Of a DNA stretch of 64,000 bases, positions 45,828 to 55,744 are shown piece after piece. Origin of the DNA: an uncultured Flavobacteriaceae bacterium (GTDB lineage Bacteria > Bacteroidota > Bacteroidia > Flavobacteriales > Flavobacteriaceae); the NCBI GenBank assembly GCA_913020295.1, contig CAJWAA010000010.1, positions 1 through 64,000 of the forward strand, given 5' to 3'. Positions within the stretch are counted from its first letter, which is position 1. Every line of letters starts with the position of its first letter. A program made the translations under genes and the position numbers. The notes below the pieces were generated by a model. It was not told the DNA's origin and did no database searches. It saw only the letters and a list, made by a program, of their open reading frames with translations.

Positions 45828-47213
45828 TTATTGGAGTAATTCCACAAAATTAGGAGCACTGAAATTTGCAAAACCCTCCTTAATATTTCCATTAGCATCG
45901 ACCACTATGGCCCTATTGAGTAAAGAGAGTACCCATTTTTTACTGTCTTTGTCAAAATTTACAAAAGCTAATTGTGTTTCAGGATCAATATTCATCATAC
46001 GGTGAACTTCAAAAACAATTTCGTTAAAAGGCTGGATACAAACCCCTTTAAACTGAAATTCAGGATATTTTTTTTCTAACTCTTTAACTTTCAGTACTGT
46101 ATTTCGATAATGACTCATTTGAGTTTGTGACCAAAAATAAAAAATGGTAGGGTTTTCTATCAGTTCATCAGTGCTCACAATTTCTAATCGGTGGTTTTGA
46201 AGTTTGAGTTCCGGCAGTTTTTTTCCAGCCGACATGTTCTCTATGTCATTATGTAAATCTAATACCTCTTTCAAGTATGACTTTGAAGTATTGACCATCA
46301 AAAATTGTTGGAGGAATTTTTCGTGATTTTTATTGTTTTCAATTTTCATCAATTCTTCAAAAGCAACCGCTCTAGATAGATTATTTCTTAAAACATTTCC
46401 TTTGATATGAGATTTAATAAGTTGTAATCGCTTGATGTTAAAATTAGTTTTTTGCCTGTTTCTAAAATAATTTTCGCTACTATCAAGTGCTTTTTCGCTC
46501 AAATAATTCAAAACATAATTGATGTAAGGATCAAAAAAAGCCAAGTCTGTTTCTGAGTGACTCAGGTATTTTCTATAATCAAAATAAACAGAGTCTCGCT
46601 TTATATCCCAAAAAGTTCCTCTTAGGAGTGCATAGCGTTCTTTTCGAGTGGCATAGGGGTAGATATATGCCGCCTGGGTTAATTTTTGTGCTATAGGGGA
46701 AAGTTGATTTATAGAGTCCATAAGTATCCACTTATTTTTTTTCTCTATCAGAAGAGAGTCTATTATTTTTGTGAATGTTTCGCTGTCACTGGAATATTTG
46801 GAAGAGAGAAAGCTGTTTTCTTTTTCAAAACTAAGTAGTAAATCCATCATAAAGTTATTTTTTGCTGATCCACGACCAGAAAAAACAATGGATTCGTCAA
46901 AGGAGGAGGCATTGATTCGTGTCCATATACTGTCACCTTTCTCCAAAAAAACAGATTTGTACTCAGGAATGTGTTCAATTTTATAAATACCTGAATCCAA
47001 AGAGTCATAATATTTAAAAAATCGATAGTTTAGATTCAGGGGTAAAGAATCAATGGTTTTATTATCCTTGTAAAGGGTAACATAGGTTGATGAGGGATTC
47101 ACGATCTGCCCTCCAAAAAAAATTCTATCAGAGTAAACTTTTTTTTTACAAGAACTTGCAGTACATATCCATATCATTAGAAAAATGATACCAAAATGTT
47201 TTGAGTTGACCAT
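45828..47213 (-). CDS. Thioredoxin-fold lipoprotein without CxxC
   Basis: 461 residues. The lipobox TASSC lies near residue 22, so this is an envelope lipoprotein. The N-terminal part (FGGQIVNPSSTYVTLYKDNKT) resembles the DUF4369-type domain that precedes thioredoxin domains in Bacteroidota. The middle is helical. The C-terminal thioredoxin-like domain (about 335-461; PTIFYFWSQTQMSHYRNTV, FKGVCIQPFNE, NRAIVVDANGNIKEGFANFS) has Gln-Thr-Gln-Met where the redox CxxC would be, so it cannot act as a thiol oxidoreductase in the usual way. ATG at 47213 is preferred to a TTG four codons upstream. Confidence 0.8.
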   Translation of the reverse strand: MVNSKHFGIIFLMIWICTASSCKKKVYSDRIFFGGQIVNPSSTYVTLYKDNKTIDSLPLNLNYRFFKYYDSLDSGIYKIEHIPEYKSVFLEKGDSIWTRINASSFDESIVFSGRGSAKNNFMMDLLLSFEKENSFLSSKYSSDSETFTKIIDSLLIEKKNKWILMDSINQLSPIAQKLTQAAYIYPYATRKERYALLRGTFWDIKRDSVYFDYRKYLSHSETDLAFFDPYINYVLNYLSEKALDSSENYFRNRQKTNFNIKRLQLIKSHIKGNVLRNNLSRAVAFEELMKIENNKNHEKFLQQFLMVNTSKSYLKEVLDLHNDIENMSAGKKLPELKLQNHRLEIVSTDELIENPTIFYFWSQTQMSHYRNTVLKVKELEKKYPEFQFKGVCIQPFNEIVFEVHRMMNIDPETQLAFVNFDKDSKKWVLSLLNRAIVVDANGNIKEGFANFSAPNFVELLQ

Positions 47214-47275
47214 ATTACTTTGCAATTTACGCCAACTAAACTTTAAAAAAAAGAAAACCCTATTGTAGAAATATT

Positions 47276-47283
47276 TACTTTTG
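47276..47283 (+). promoter_or_regulatory. Candidate -7 element of the ABC-F gene
   Basis: TACTTTTG matches TAnnTTTG and ends 19 bases before the ATG at 47303. No -33 TTG at the right distance. Confidence 0.35.
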
Positions 47284-47293
47284 CGAACACTAA

Positions 47294-48928
<1,635 letters not shown>

Positions 48929-49004
48929 AATTAATATGTTCTAAATACTATAATGGAATTTCTTTAAAGTTATCACCATATGGTATTGCTGTTTTTAAAA
49001 ATGC

Positions 49005-49706
49005 TTAAAAAGTATGATGTAAACTGAGCTGGAGCTGATTTTTTCCAAATTTGTTAGATGTTAATCTCATCATGCCGAATTGCATTTTGAATCCTTTTCT
49101 AAAGACATAACCCAAAGCACCATATAGACGATTATGATCGAAAAAAGTAACAGTTTTTCCTTTACCTATTCTTCGTTGGCCATTGATGAAAACTTCGTCA
49201 TAAAGGGAGATATAAAAAGTATTAGGTTCAATTAAAGGTCTGTTGAGTGGAATATTCAAAAATATAGCATAGCGATAACGGGTTCTGAAATCTTGATCTT
49301 CAATATAACGCATTTCATATCGAAAACGATGAGTTGAAAATAAGCCTTTGGCCAATTTTATTGGAAAAGAAGTTTCTTGATAAAAACGATGTTCTGCAGT
49401 CTTTTCATCACTGTCTCCATAAGTCCCAATACTAATATATGCGTATCCTAAGGTTAATTTTAATGGACTTTCTTTTGGCATATAAGTAAAGCCACCACGT
49501 ATAAGTAACTGTTGTAAATCACCAATTAGGTTAAAATTTCTATGCTGAATGTCTCCTTGAAACCCCCAAAGACTATCTTTTTTAAACTGGGTGCTGAGTA
49601 TGTACATATACCAAGCTCCCATTTCGTCGGGATCAGTTTGAGAGTTAATATTAGTGGGTAAATTCAATAATAATAGTAAGGGCAATGTGTAAATGAATTT
49701 TTTCAT
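49005..49706 (-). CDS. DUF2490 outer-membrane protein
   Basis: 233 residues with a signal peptide (FIYTLPLLLLLNLPTNINSQ). The rest is beta-strand rich with aromatic-ended strands (GAWYMYILSTQF, FQGDIQHRNFNLIGDLQQLLIRGG, HRFRYEMRYIED, FRTRYRYAIFLNIPL) and the C-terminal LQLSLHHTF fits an outer-membrane barrel terminus. DUF2490 has no assigned role. A -7 element ends five bases before its ATG. Neighbouring genes give no functional hint. Confidence 0.8.
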   Translation of the reverse strand: MKKFIYTLPLLLLLNLPTNINSQTDPDEMGAWYMYILSTQFKKDSLWGFQGDIQHRNFNLIGDLQQLLIRGGFTYMPKESPLKLTLGYAYISIGTYGDSDEKTAEHRFYQETSFPIKLAKGLFSTHRFRYEMRYIEDQDFRTRYRYAIFLNIPLNRPLIEPNTFYISLYDEVFINGQRRIGKGKTVTFFDHNRLYGALGYVFRKGFKMQFGMMRLTSNKFGKNQLQLSLHHTF

Positions 49707-49711
49707 AGAGG

Positions 49712-49719
49712 CAAATATA
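49712..49719 (-). promoter_or_regulatory. -7 element of the DUF2490 gene, suggesting a leaderless mRNA
   Basis: Minus strand TATATTTG, exact consensus, ends five bases before the ATG at 49706. No TTG at the usual -33 distance. Confidence 0.4.
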
Positions 49720-49960
49720 TAAAAATAGGAAAATTATATATTTAATAAATTGAGTATCTTAATTGATAGTTGTAGTTTGTCTTTTTACTCTCTGAGTGTG
49801 TTTGTTGGTCAAGATTATAATCTCTAACAAAAGTACCTGAGCTAAAATGTCTTTTAACACAGGTAAGATAAGATTTTTATTACTTGGCAAGTACAATTAC
49901 TATTACTGAAATAGTATTTCCTTTAAAATTTCGAGCGAATATTAAGAAGTAAAAATGATC

Positions 49961-50641
49961 TTAGGTTTTATCGTAACGGTTATTCCAAATGGCGGGATTA
50001 AAGTTTTTTCCCAAAGCAAAACCATAATATAAAACTATTGAAGCGATCGCTTTAAACATAAAGAAATAAAGCATCCAAAAAGTTTTTGCTGTTGGGGTTT
50101 TAGTGAAAATTTGATAGGGTGTTAGAAGTGTTGCAAAAAAACTGACCAGCAAAACAGCAACCAATAGGTTCCAGATGTTTTTAAATGGCCATGCCCAAGC
50201 TTTTCTGAAAAAAGACAGATCATTACCCCATTTGTGAATGAGGTAAAAGTAATTATTGCCAAGGGGGACAAACAATAGTGGATCGTCTGTTTTATTTAAC
50301 CTAAAAAGTACTGAGGGTGCCATTATCTTGAAACCTTCCACAGAAGTTTCGTGCTCCTTTTCCAATTGGGTGATTTTTTCAATGCCCTCCTTTGGGATAT
50401 TTCCTTTGAAATATTTGAGATCTAAAAACCTAAGTCTATAATCAATGCAAACTTTTTTAATTTGATTTAAATGGAAAATCTTGTTAGTTTCCAATCGCTC
50501 AAAATCAAAACTATTAACACATTTTTTGGCTTTGGCGTTTTGGTAAAAATAATCAACAAGGCTGATCGGTGTATCATCCTGCTTAAGTTCTTGAAGTATT
50601 TTATCAATCTGTGTTCGAGGGAAAAGCTTCATCATCATCAT
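49961..50641 (-). CDS. Hypothetical protein with two C-terminal membrane helices
   Basis: 226 residues counted from the first of four consecutive ATG codons (50641, 50638, 50635, 50632); which is used cannot be told. The first 150 residues are soluble and hydrophilic (FPRTQIDKILQELKQDDTP, KYFKGNIPKEGIEKITQLEKEHE). Two helices follow (NLLVAVLLVSFFATLLTPY about 160-178; TFWMLYFFMFKAIASIVLYYGFAL about 185-210), then a short tail. I recognise no domain. Similar two-helix proteins seem common in Flavobacteriia. It is separated by more than 70 bases from pheT and 254 from DUF2490, so probably monocistronic. Confidence 0.7.
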   Translation of the reverse strand: MMMMKLFPRTQIDKILQELKQDDTPISLVDYFYQNAKAKKCVNSFDFERLETNKIFHLNQIKKVCIDYRLRFLDLKYFKGNIPKEGIEKITQLEKEHETSVEGFKIMAPSVLFRLNKTDDPLLFVPLGNNYFYLIHKWGNDLSFFRKAWAWPFKNIWNLLVAVLLVSFFATLLTPYQIFTKTPTAKTFWMLYFFMFKAIASIVLYYGFALGKNFNPAIWNNRYDKT

Positions 50642-50713
50642 TTTCAATTTCAGATGTAAATTTAGGAATAAAATTAGGTTTTGACAACAGTAAAAAAAAT
50701 CTAAATTCTAATA

Positions 50714-53134
50714 TCAACGCAGTTGTGCGCCAAATTCTTTTTCAAATTGATTTTGTAACTTCAACATGATTATGTCGACATATTTGTCCGTCAGGGTCTT
50801 TTTAGGATCTTGAAAATAAAAGCTTACACCGTAAGACTTTTTTCCCTTTGGGAGTTTGTTGCCCTCATAAACATCAAAAAGCTTTACAGCTTTTAGTATA
50901 TTTTTTTCAGTTTTTAAAGCAGTTTTTTTCAATGCATCGAAAGAGACGCTATCATCAAGTAAGAGTGCAAAATCTCTTCGTATTTCAGGAAATTTACGAA
51001 TTTCATTAAATTGAATCTTGTTATTTTTGACAAATTCAGCTAATAAACTAAAACTTATTTCTGCGAACAGAACCTCCTGGTTTATATTAAATTTTTGTAG
51101 AATATCATTTTTTACATATCCGAAATCTAAAATTGTTTTCCCTTTGTGACTATATGTTAATCCTTCGGAAAAAATATCCTTACCTGAAATGGTTTCTTCC
51201 CAATGAATCGAGCAGTTTTTTTGAAGTATTTGTTGGATTATACCTTTGAAATAGAAAAAAAGATGAGGTTGATATGAAACATTCCAGTTTTCTCTGTATG
51301 CATCACCACAAATGGCTATAGAAAGGCATTTGTCTTCCTTATAGCCCCCATTAGCATAATGGTAGGTTTTTCCAAACTCAAAAAATTTCAAGGATTTTGA
51401 CTGACGGTTAATATTAAATGCAAATACTTCTAATGCTCCAGGAAGAAGGGAGGTCCTCATTTGAGATAGTTCCTGACCTAATGGATTAATAATATTTACC
51501 CCCTCTAGGGCTTTGATACTTTTGGAAATTTTTCCGTAATCAGGACTGTTGATTGAATTGTTAATCATTTCGTGAAAACCCAAACTGACCAATTGATTGG
51601 ATAATCGTTCAGTAATTTGGTGATCGTTAGAAATTTCAAAATCAGGAAGATTGGTTTTAAGTAGGGTGGATATATTTACATTATTGTAACCATATACCCT
51701 GAGTATTTCTTCAATGACATCGGCAGGGCGTGTAACATCCACTCTGTACTGCGGAATTTCAACCAACATTCCTAGCTCATTGGAATTTTCTATTTTAATT
51801 TCAAGTCCCGTCAAAATTTTAGAGACTTCATCTTTAGAAATTTCTTGTCCAATCGTATTATTGATTTGCTCATAGCTTAACATAAATTTGTGTGCCTTGG
51901 GGAGTTCTTGCTTGATGTCATACACTTTTCCTTCAATGGTTCCCCCTGCTAGTTCCACAACCAATTTGGCAGCATAACTAAGTGCTTTGCTTGTGATCTG
52001 TGGGTCAATTCCTCGCTCAAACCTGAAGGATGCGTCGGTATTCAATCCATGTCTTTTGGCTGACTTTCTTATACTTACAGGATCAAAGTAGGCACTTTCA
52101 AGAAATATACTTGTAGTATTCTCTCTGACTCCAGAATCTTGACCCCCAAAAACTCCCGCAATACAAAGAGGTTTTTGATGATCGCAAATCATAAGATCAT
52201 CGGCATGGAGTTTACGTGACACACCATCTAAGGTGACGAAAGGAGTGTCCTGTGGAACATTTTTAACAATAATTCCACCTTTAATTTTATTCAAATCAAA
52301 GGCATGTAAGGGTTGTCCCAGATGATGTAAAACAAAATTTGTAATGTCTATAATATTATTTTTTGGAGTTATACCTATGGCTTTAAGACGATTCTGGAGC
52401 CAATCTGGGGAGGTTTTAATAGTCAAATTTTTGATTTTGACTCCCATATATCTTGGCACCTTTTTTTCAGATTCGACAGAAACACTAAACTTTTTGTCAG
52501 AAGATTCAGCGATGAATTTATCTATAACGGGTTCTGACCATTTAAATTTGATGCCTCTAAATTGAAAATAGGCTTTTAGATCACGAGCAACTCCCATATG
52601 ACTCATAGCATCAGAACGATTCGGTGTTAGTCCTATTTCAAAAACAGTATCTACTTCGATATCGAAAACCTCGTTGCAGGGGGTTCCATTTTTCAAATCA
52701 GTATCCAAAATCATTATACCATCGTGAGATTCACCCAGTCCCAGTTCATCCTCTGCACAGATCATACCATCACTTTCCTCCCCTCTAATTTTACTCTTTT
52801 TAATTAAAAATTCTTTTCCTTCTTTATCGTATAATGAAGTGCCCACAGTGGCAACTGCAACTTTTTGACCTTTAGCTACATTAGGCGCTCCGCAAACGAT
52901 TTGAACTACTTTCTTCCCTAGATCAACTTCTGTGACCTTTAAACGGTCAGCATTCGGATGTTGTGAACAATGTAAAACCTCACCTAAAACAACACCTTCA
53001 AGCCCTCCTCTAACGGATTCGTGTGTTTTAACGCTTTCGACCTCCAGACCCAAATTGGTCAAAATTTCGGATACCTGTTCTGAGGGAAGGTCAATCTCTA
53101 GAAACTGCTTGATCCAGTTGTATGATATTTTCAT
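50714..53134 (-). CDS. pheT: Phenylalanyl-tRNA synthetase beta chain
   Basis: 806 residues, normal length for the bacterial type. MKISYNWIKQFLEIDLP start, EMAP-like tRNA-binding domain (GVVLGEVLHCSQHPNADRLKVTEVDLG, about 45-150), B3/4 editing domain (about 205-395; HALGQPLHAFDL-like HHLGQPLHAFDLNKI), B5 domain, catalytic-like core, and the C-terminal anticodon-binding FDX-ACB domain (KFPEIRRDFALLLDDSV, about 710-806). Pairs with PheS, not in this window, to charge tRNA-Phe. Monocistronic here. Confidence 0.96.
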   Translation of the reverse strand: MKISYNWIKQFLEIDLPSEQVSEILTNLGLEVESVKTHESVRGGLEGVVLGEVLHCSQHPNADRLKVTEVDLGKKVVQIVCGAPNVAKGQKVAVATVGTSLYDKEGKEFLIKKSKIRGEESDGMICAEDELGLGESHDGIMILDTDLKNGTPCNEVFDIEVDTVFEIGLTPNRSDAMSHMGVARDLKAYFQFRGIKFKWSEPVIDKFIAESSDKKFSVSVESEKKVPRYMGVKIKNLTIKTSPDWLQNRLKAIGITPKNNIIDITNFVLHHLGQPLHAFDLNKIKGGIIVKNVPQDTPFVTLDGVSRKLHADDLMICDHQKPLCIAGVFGGQDSGVRENTTSIFLESAYFDPVSIRKSAKRHGLNTDASFRFERGIDPQITSKALSYAAKLVVELAGGTIEGKVYDIKQELPKAHKFMLSYEQINNTIGQEISKDEVSKILTGLEIKIENSNELGMLVEIPQYRVDVTRPADVIEEILRVYGYNNVNISTLLKTNLPDFEISNDHQITERLSNQLVSLGFHEMINNSINSPDYGKISKSIKALEGVNIINPLGQELSQMRTSLLPGALEVFAFNINRQSKSLKFFEFGKTYHYANGGYKEDKCLSIAICGDAYRENWNVSYQPHLFFYFKGIIQQILQKNCSIHWEETISGKDIFSEGLTYSHKGKTILDFGYVKNDILQKFNINQEVLFAEISFSLLAEFVKNNKIQFNEIRKFPEIRRDFALLLDDSVSFDALKKTALKTEKNILKAVKLFDVYEGNKLPKGKKSYGVSFYFQDPKKTLTDKYVDIIMLKLQNQFEKEFGAQLR

Positions 53135-53197
53135 CAGATATTAGTGAAATTTAAATCGATGGGTGTAAAGATAAGAATCTATGCTTAACCCGCTTTT

Positions 53198-55297
53198 CTA
53201 ACTGATGTAATTCCATATGTTTTGATAGACTTTCATTTTTGCTAAGGTTTGTCTAAGAGGGGTGTTTTTTTGAGCTTCCAATTGAGGGTCTTCTAGTAAT
53301 AATGCTGTGGCATCACTGCGGGCGGCTTTGAGCCACTGATTGTCCTTTATAATGTCTGCAATTTTGAGTTGTAACACACCACTTTGTTGTGTTCCCATAA
53401 GATCTCCCGGCCCTCTGAGCTTTAGATCAACTTCTGCAATTTTAAATCCATCGGTAGTGGCGGTCATAGTTTCCAATCGGGTTTTGGCCTCAGTACTGAG
53501 TTTGTGACTGCTCATCAAAATGCAATAACTTTGGTCATTGCCCCGACCCACACGACCACGTAGTTGATGCAGTTGTGACAATCCGAAACGCTCCGCACTT
53601 TCTATGACCATAACTGAGGCGTTGGGAACATTGACGCCTACTTCTATCACAGTGGTTGCCACCATGATTTGGGTTTGTTTTTTGACATAGCGTTCCATTT
53701 CATAATCTTTGTCTTTGGAGGGCATTTGGCCATGTACTATACTGACTTGATATTTCGGAGGGGGGAAGGCTCTGACAATACTTTTATAACCATCCATCAA
53801 GTCTTTGTAATCCATTTTTTCAGATTCCTTGATCAGCGGATATACCATATAAATTTGCCGGCCTTTTTGGATTTCATCTGCAATGAATTTAAATACCTTC
53901 AAACGATTACTGTCAAAGCGATGGATTGTTTTGACCTTCTTTCGACCGGGTGGTAGTTCATCGATGACCGAAATGTCCAAATCTCCATATACGCTCATGG
54001 CCAGGGTTCGAGGTATGGGGGTCGCGGTCATGACCAGTACATGTGGGGGGGTAGAGTTTTTTCGCCAAAGCTTGGCCCTTTGCGCCACCCCAAAACGGTG
54101 CTGTTCATCAACCACTGCCAACCCAAGATTCTTAAATTGAACTTTCTCTTCGATCACTGCATGAGTTCCGATCAAAATATCCAATTCGCCAGACTCCAAT
54201 TGTGTTGCTAATTTGGTTCGTTCAGTTTTTTTGGAACTGCCAGTTAACATACCAATAGTGATATCCAGATCACCGATAAATGAATTTATAGCAATAAAAT
54301 GCTGTTTGGCAAGTATTTCTGTGGGGGCCATTAAGCAGGATTGAAAACCGTTATCAGCTGCGATCAACATCAGCATTAGGGAAACTATGGTTTTTCCTGA
54401 CCCTACATCCCCTTGAAGTAGTCGGTTCATTTGCTGTCCGTTACCGATATCCTTTCGTATTTCTCGGACGACTCTTTTTTGGGCCCCGGTCAATTCAAAA
54501 GGAAGATGGTTTTTGAAAAAATTATTGAAGTGATGCCCAACTTTTTCAAAAACAAAGCCTTTTATTTTCTGTTTGCGTTGAAGGTTTTTCATCAACAATT
54601 GCAATTGGATGAAAAACAACTCTTCATACTTAAGTCGATTTTGAGCAGCAGTGAGTATATCTTGATTCTCAGGAAAATGTATGTTTTTAAGGGCTGTATT
54701 TTTATCGATAAGTCGATATTTGGATCGTAAATCATCTGGAAGAGTCTCCACAAAAGAGTTTTTGAAAGAGCGTAACAATTCCCCCATCATCTTGATGATG
54801 ACCCTTTGCGAAATTCCTTTAGAGAGCAGTTTTTCAGTACTGGGGTAAATCGCTTGAAGGTTTTTGGAAAAGCCTTTTTCAAAGTTTTCAAGAGTTTCCA
54901 TTTCAGGATGCGGCATATTAGGTCGATTACCATACCAGTTGAGGCGACCGAAAATCACATAGACTACGTTTAATTTTAAACTCTCTTTGATCCATTGATG
55001 ACCGCGAAACCAGACCAACTCCATGTTATTTTCCTCGTCGGTAAAGGTAGCTACAAGACGTTTTCCTCTTTTTTGAGGGATCATTTTAAGGTCAATGATC
55101 TTCCCCTTGATTTGAATTTCGGAAGTGTTTTTGGGCAAGTCTTTTATTTTGTAGAAAGTCGAACGATCGATGTACCGTTTGGGAAAGAAATGTAGCAAGT
55201 CTTGAAAAGTAAAAATATTCAATTCTTGTTTTAGGAGATTGGCCCGGTTGGGCCCAATCCCTTTGAGATATTCTATGGGAGTTTGGAGTGTATCCAT
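53198..55297 (-). CDS. recG: ATP-dependent DNA helicase RecG
   Basis: 699 residues from MDTLQTPIEYLKGIGPNRANLL; an earlier in-frame ATG at 55309 is less likely. The N-terminal wedge/OB domain (about 60-150; SEIQIKGKIIDLKMIPQKRG) binds branched DNA. The helicase core has Walker A LLQGDVGSGKTIVSL near 297, AVVDEQHRFGVAQR (DEQH box), VLVMTATPIPRTLAM, VGVNVPNASVMVIESAERFGLSQLHQLRGRVGRG. RecG reverses stalled forks and processes Holliday junctions. Isolated on the minus strand next to a 447-base gene-free stretch. Confidence 0.95.
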   Translation of the reverse strand: MDTLQTPIEYLKGIGPNRANLLKQELNIFTFQDLLHFFPKRYIDRSTFYKIKDLPKNTSEIQIKGKIIDLKMIPQKRGKRLVATFTDEENNMELVWFRGHQWIKESLKLNVVYVIFGRLNWYGNRPNMPHPEMETLENFEKGFSKNLQAIYPSTEKLLSKGISQRVIIKMMGELLRSFKNSFVETLPDDLRSKYRLIDKNTALKNIHFPENQDILTAAQNRLKYEELFFIQLQLLMKNLQRKQKIKGFVFEKVGHHFNNFFKNHLPFELTGAQKRVVREIRKDIGNGQQMNRLLQGDVGSGKTIVSLMLMLIAADNGFQSCLMAPTEILAKQHFIAINSFIGDLDITIGMLTGSSKKTERTKLATQLESGELDILIGTHAVIEEKVQFKNLGLAVVDEQHRFGVAQRAKLWRKNSTPPHVLVMTATPIPRTLAMSVYGDLDISVIDELPPGRKKVKTIHRFDSNRLKVFKFIADEIQKGRQIYMVYPLIKESEKMDYKDLMDGYKSIVRAFPPPKYQVSIVHGQMPSKDKDYEMERYVKKQTQIMVATTVIEVGVNVPNASVMVIESAERFGLSQLHQLRGRVGRGNDQSYCILMSSHKLSTEAKTRLETMTATTDGFKIAEVDLKLRGPGDLMGTQQSGVLQLKIADIIKDNQWLKAARSDATALLLEDPQLEAQKNTPLRQTLAKMKVYQNIWNYIS

Positions 55298-55744
55298 ATC
55301 AATGACCAAAATAATTGATTTGGAAGTGATTCAATTTGAATTGTTCAAAACTTCTATTAATTTGGGATAAAATTGTATTGTATGAGAGCACTGGCGCTAT
55401 CCGGCGAAGCACCAAAGAAGCTTTTATCGGCCGAGTTGCAGAATACTTTATCCTATTGAAGAATAAAAAGTACGATTTGTTTTTTTGCATCATCGAGCAT
55501 AAGTTTCATTAGCAATAATTGGGACTACAAACCTAGTAATTACAAGATATTTACCACTTAAGGAAGTGTTAAAAAAAATGCTTAGAAGATAAAATTATTA
55601 GATCAAGAATACTTTATGATTTTGACAGTCACGTATATGCAAAACATTTCCTTTCCAGTATCGGGTATAAAATTCATAAAAAGCTGTGGATAACTAAAGG
55701 TCTGAGGCTTTCTTGGGGTTTAATTATTGCGTTAATTTTAGATT
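55298..55744. other. Gene-free stretch between recG and the UvrD helicase gene, with a G+C-rich island
   Basis: I find no convincing gene. Between about 55384 and 55435 the sequence is markedly richer in G+C than its AT-rich surroundings (19 of 28 bases in GAGCACTGGCGCTATCCGGC and the eight after it). One short plus-strand frame (55382-55459, 25 codons, MRALALSGEAPKKLLSAELQ then NTLSY) covers it, and a minus-strand frame of 64 codons crosses it; neither resembles a known protein. It may be a decayed gene or the copy of a dispersed repeat. Near the right end TTG, 17 bases, TAATTTTA (55713-55740) could be the helicase promoter. Confidence 0.4.

Noticed and set aside
49707-49960. Small 20-codon ORF (MSFNTGKIRFLLLGKYNYYY) and a stray -7 element
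   Set aside because: Too short and without conservation evidence; the -7 match at 49828-49835 has no partner and no gene at a sensible distance.
55299-55493. 64-codon minus-strand frame upstream of recG as a gene
   Set aside because: It overlaps the recG start region, has no recognisable domain and looks like low-complexity translation of non-coding DNA.
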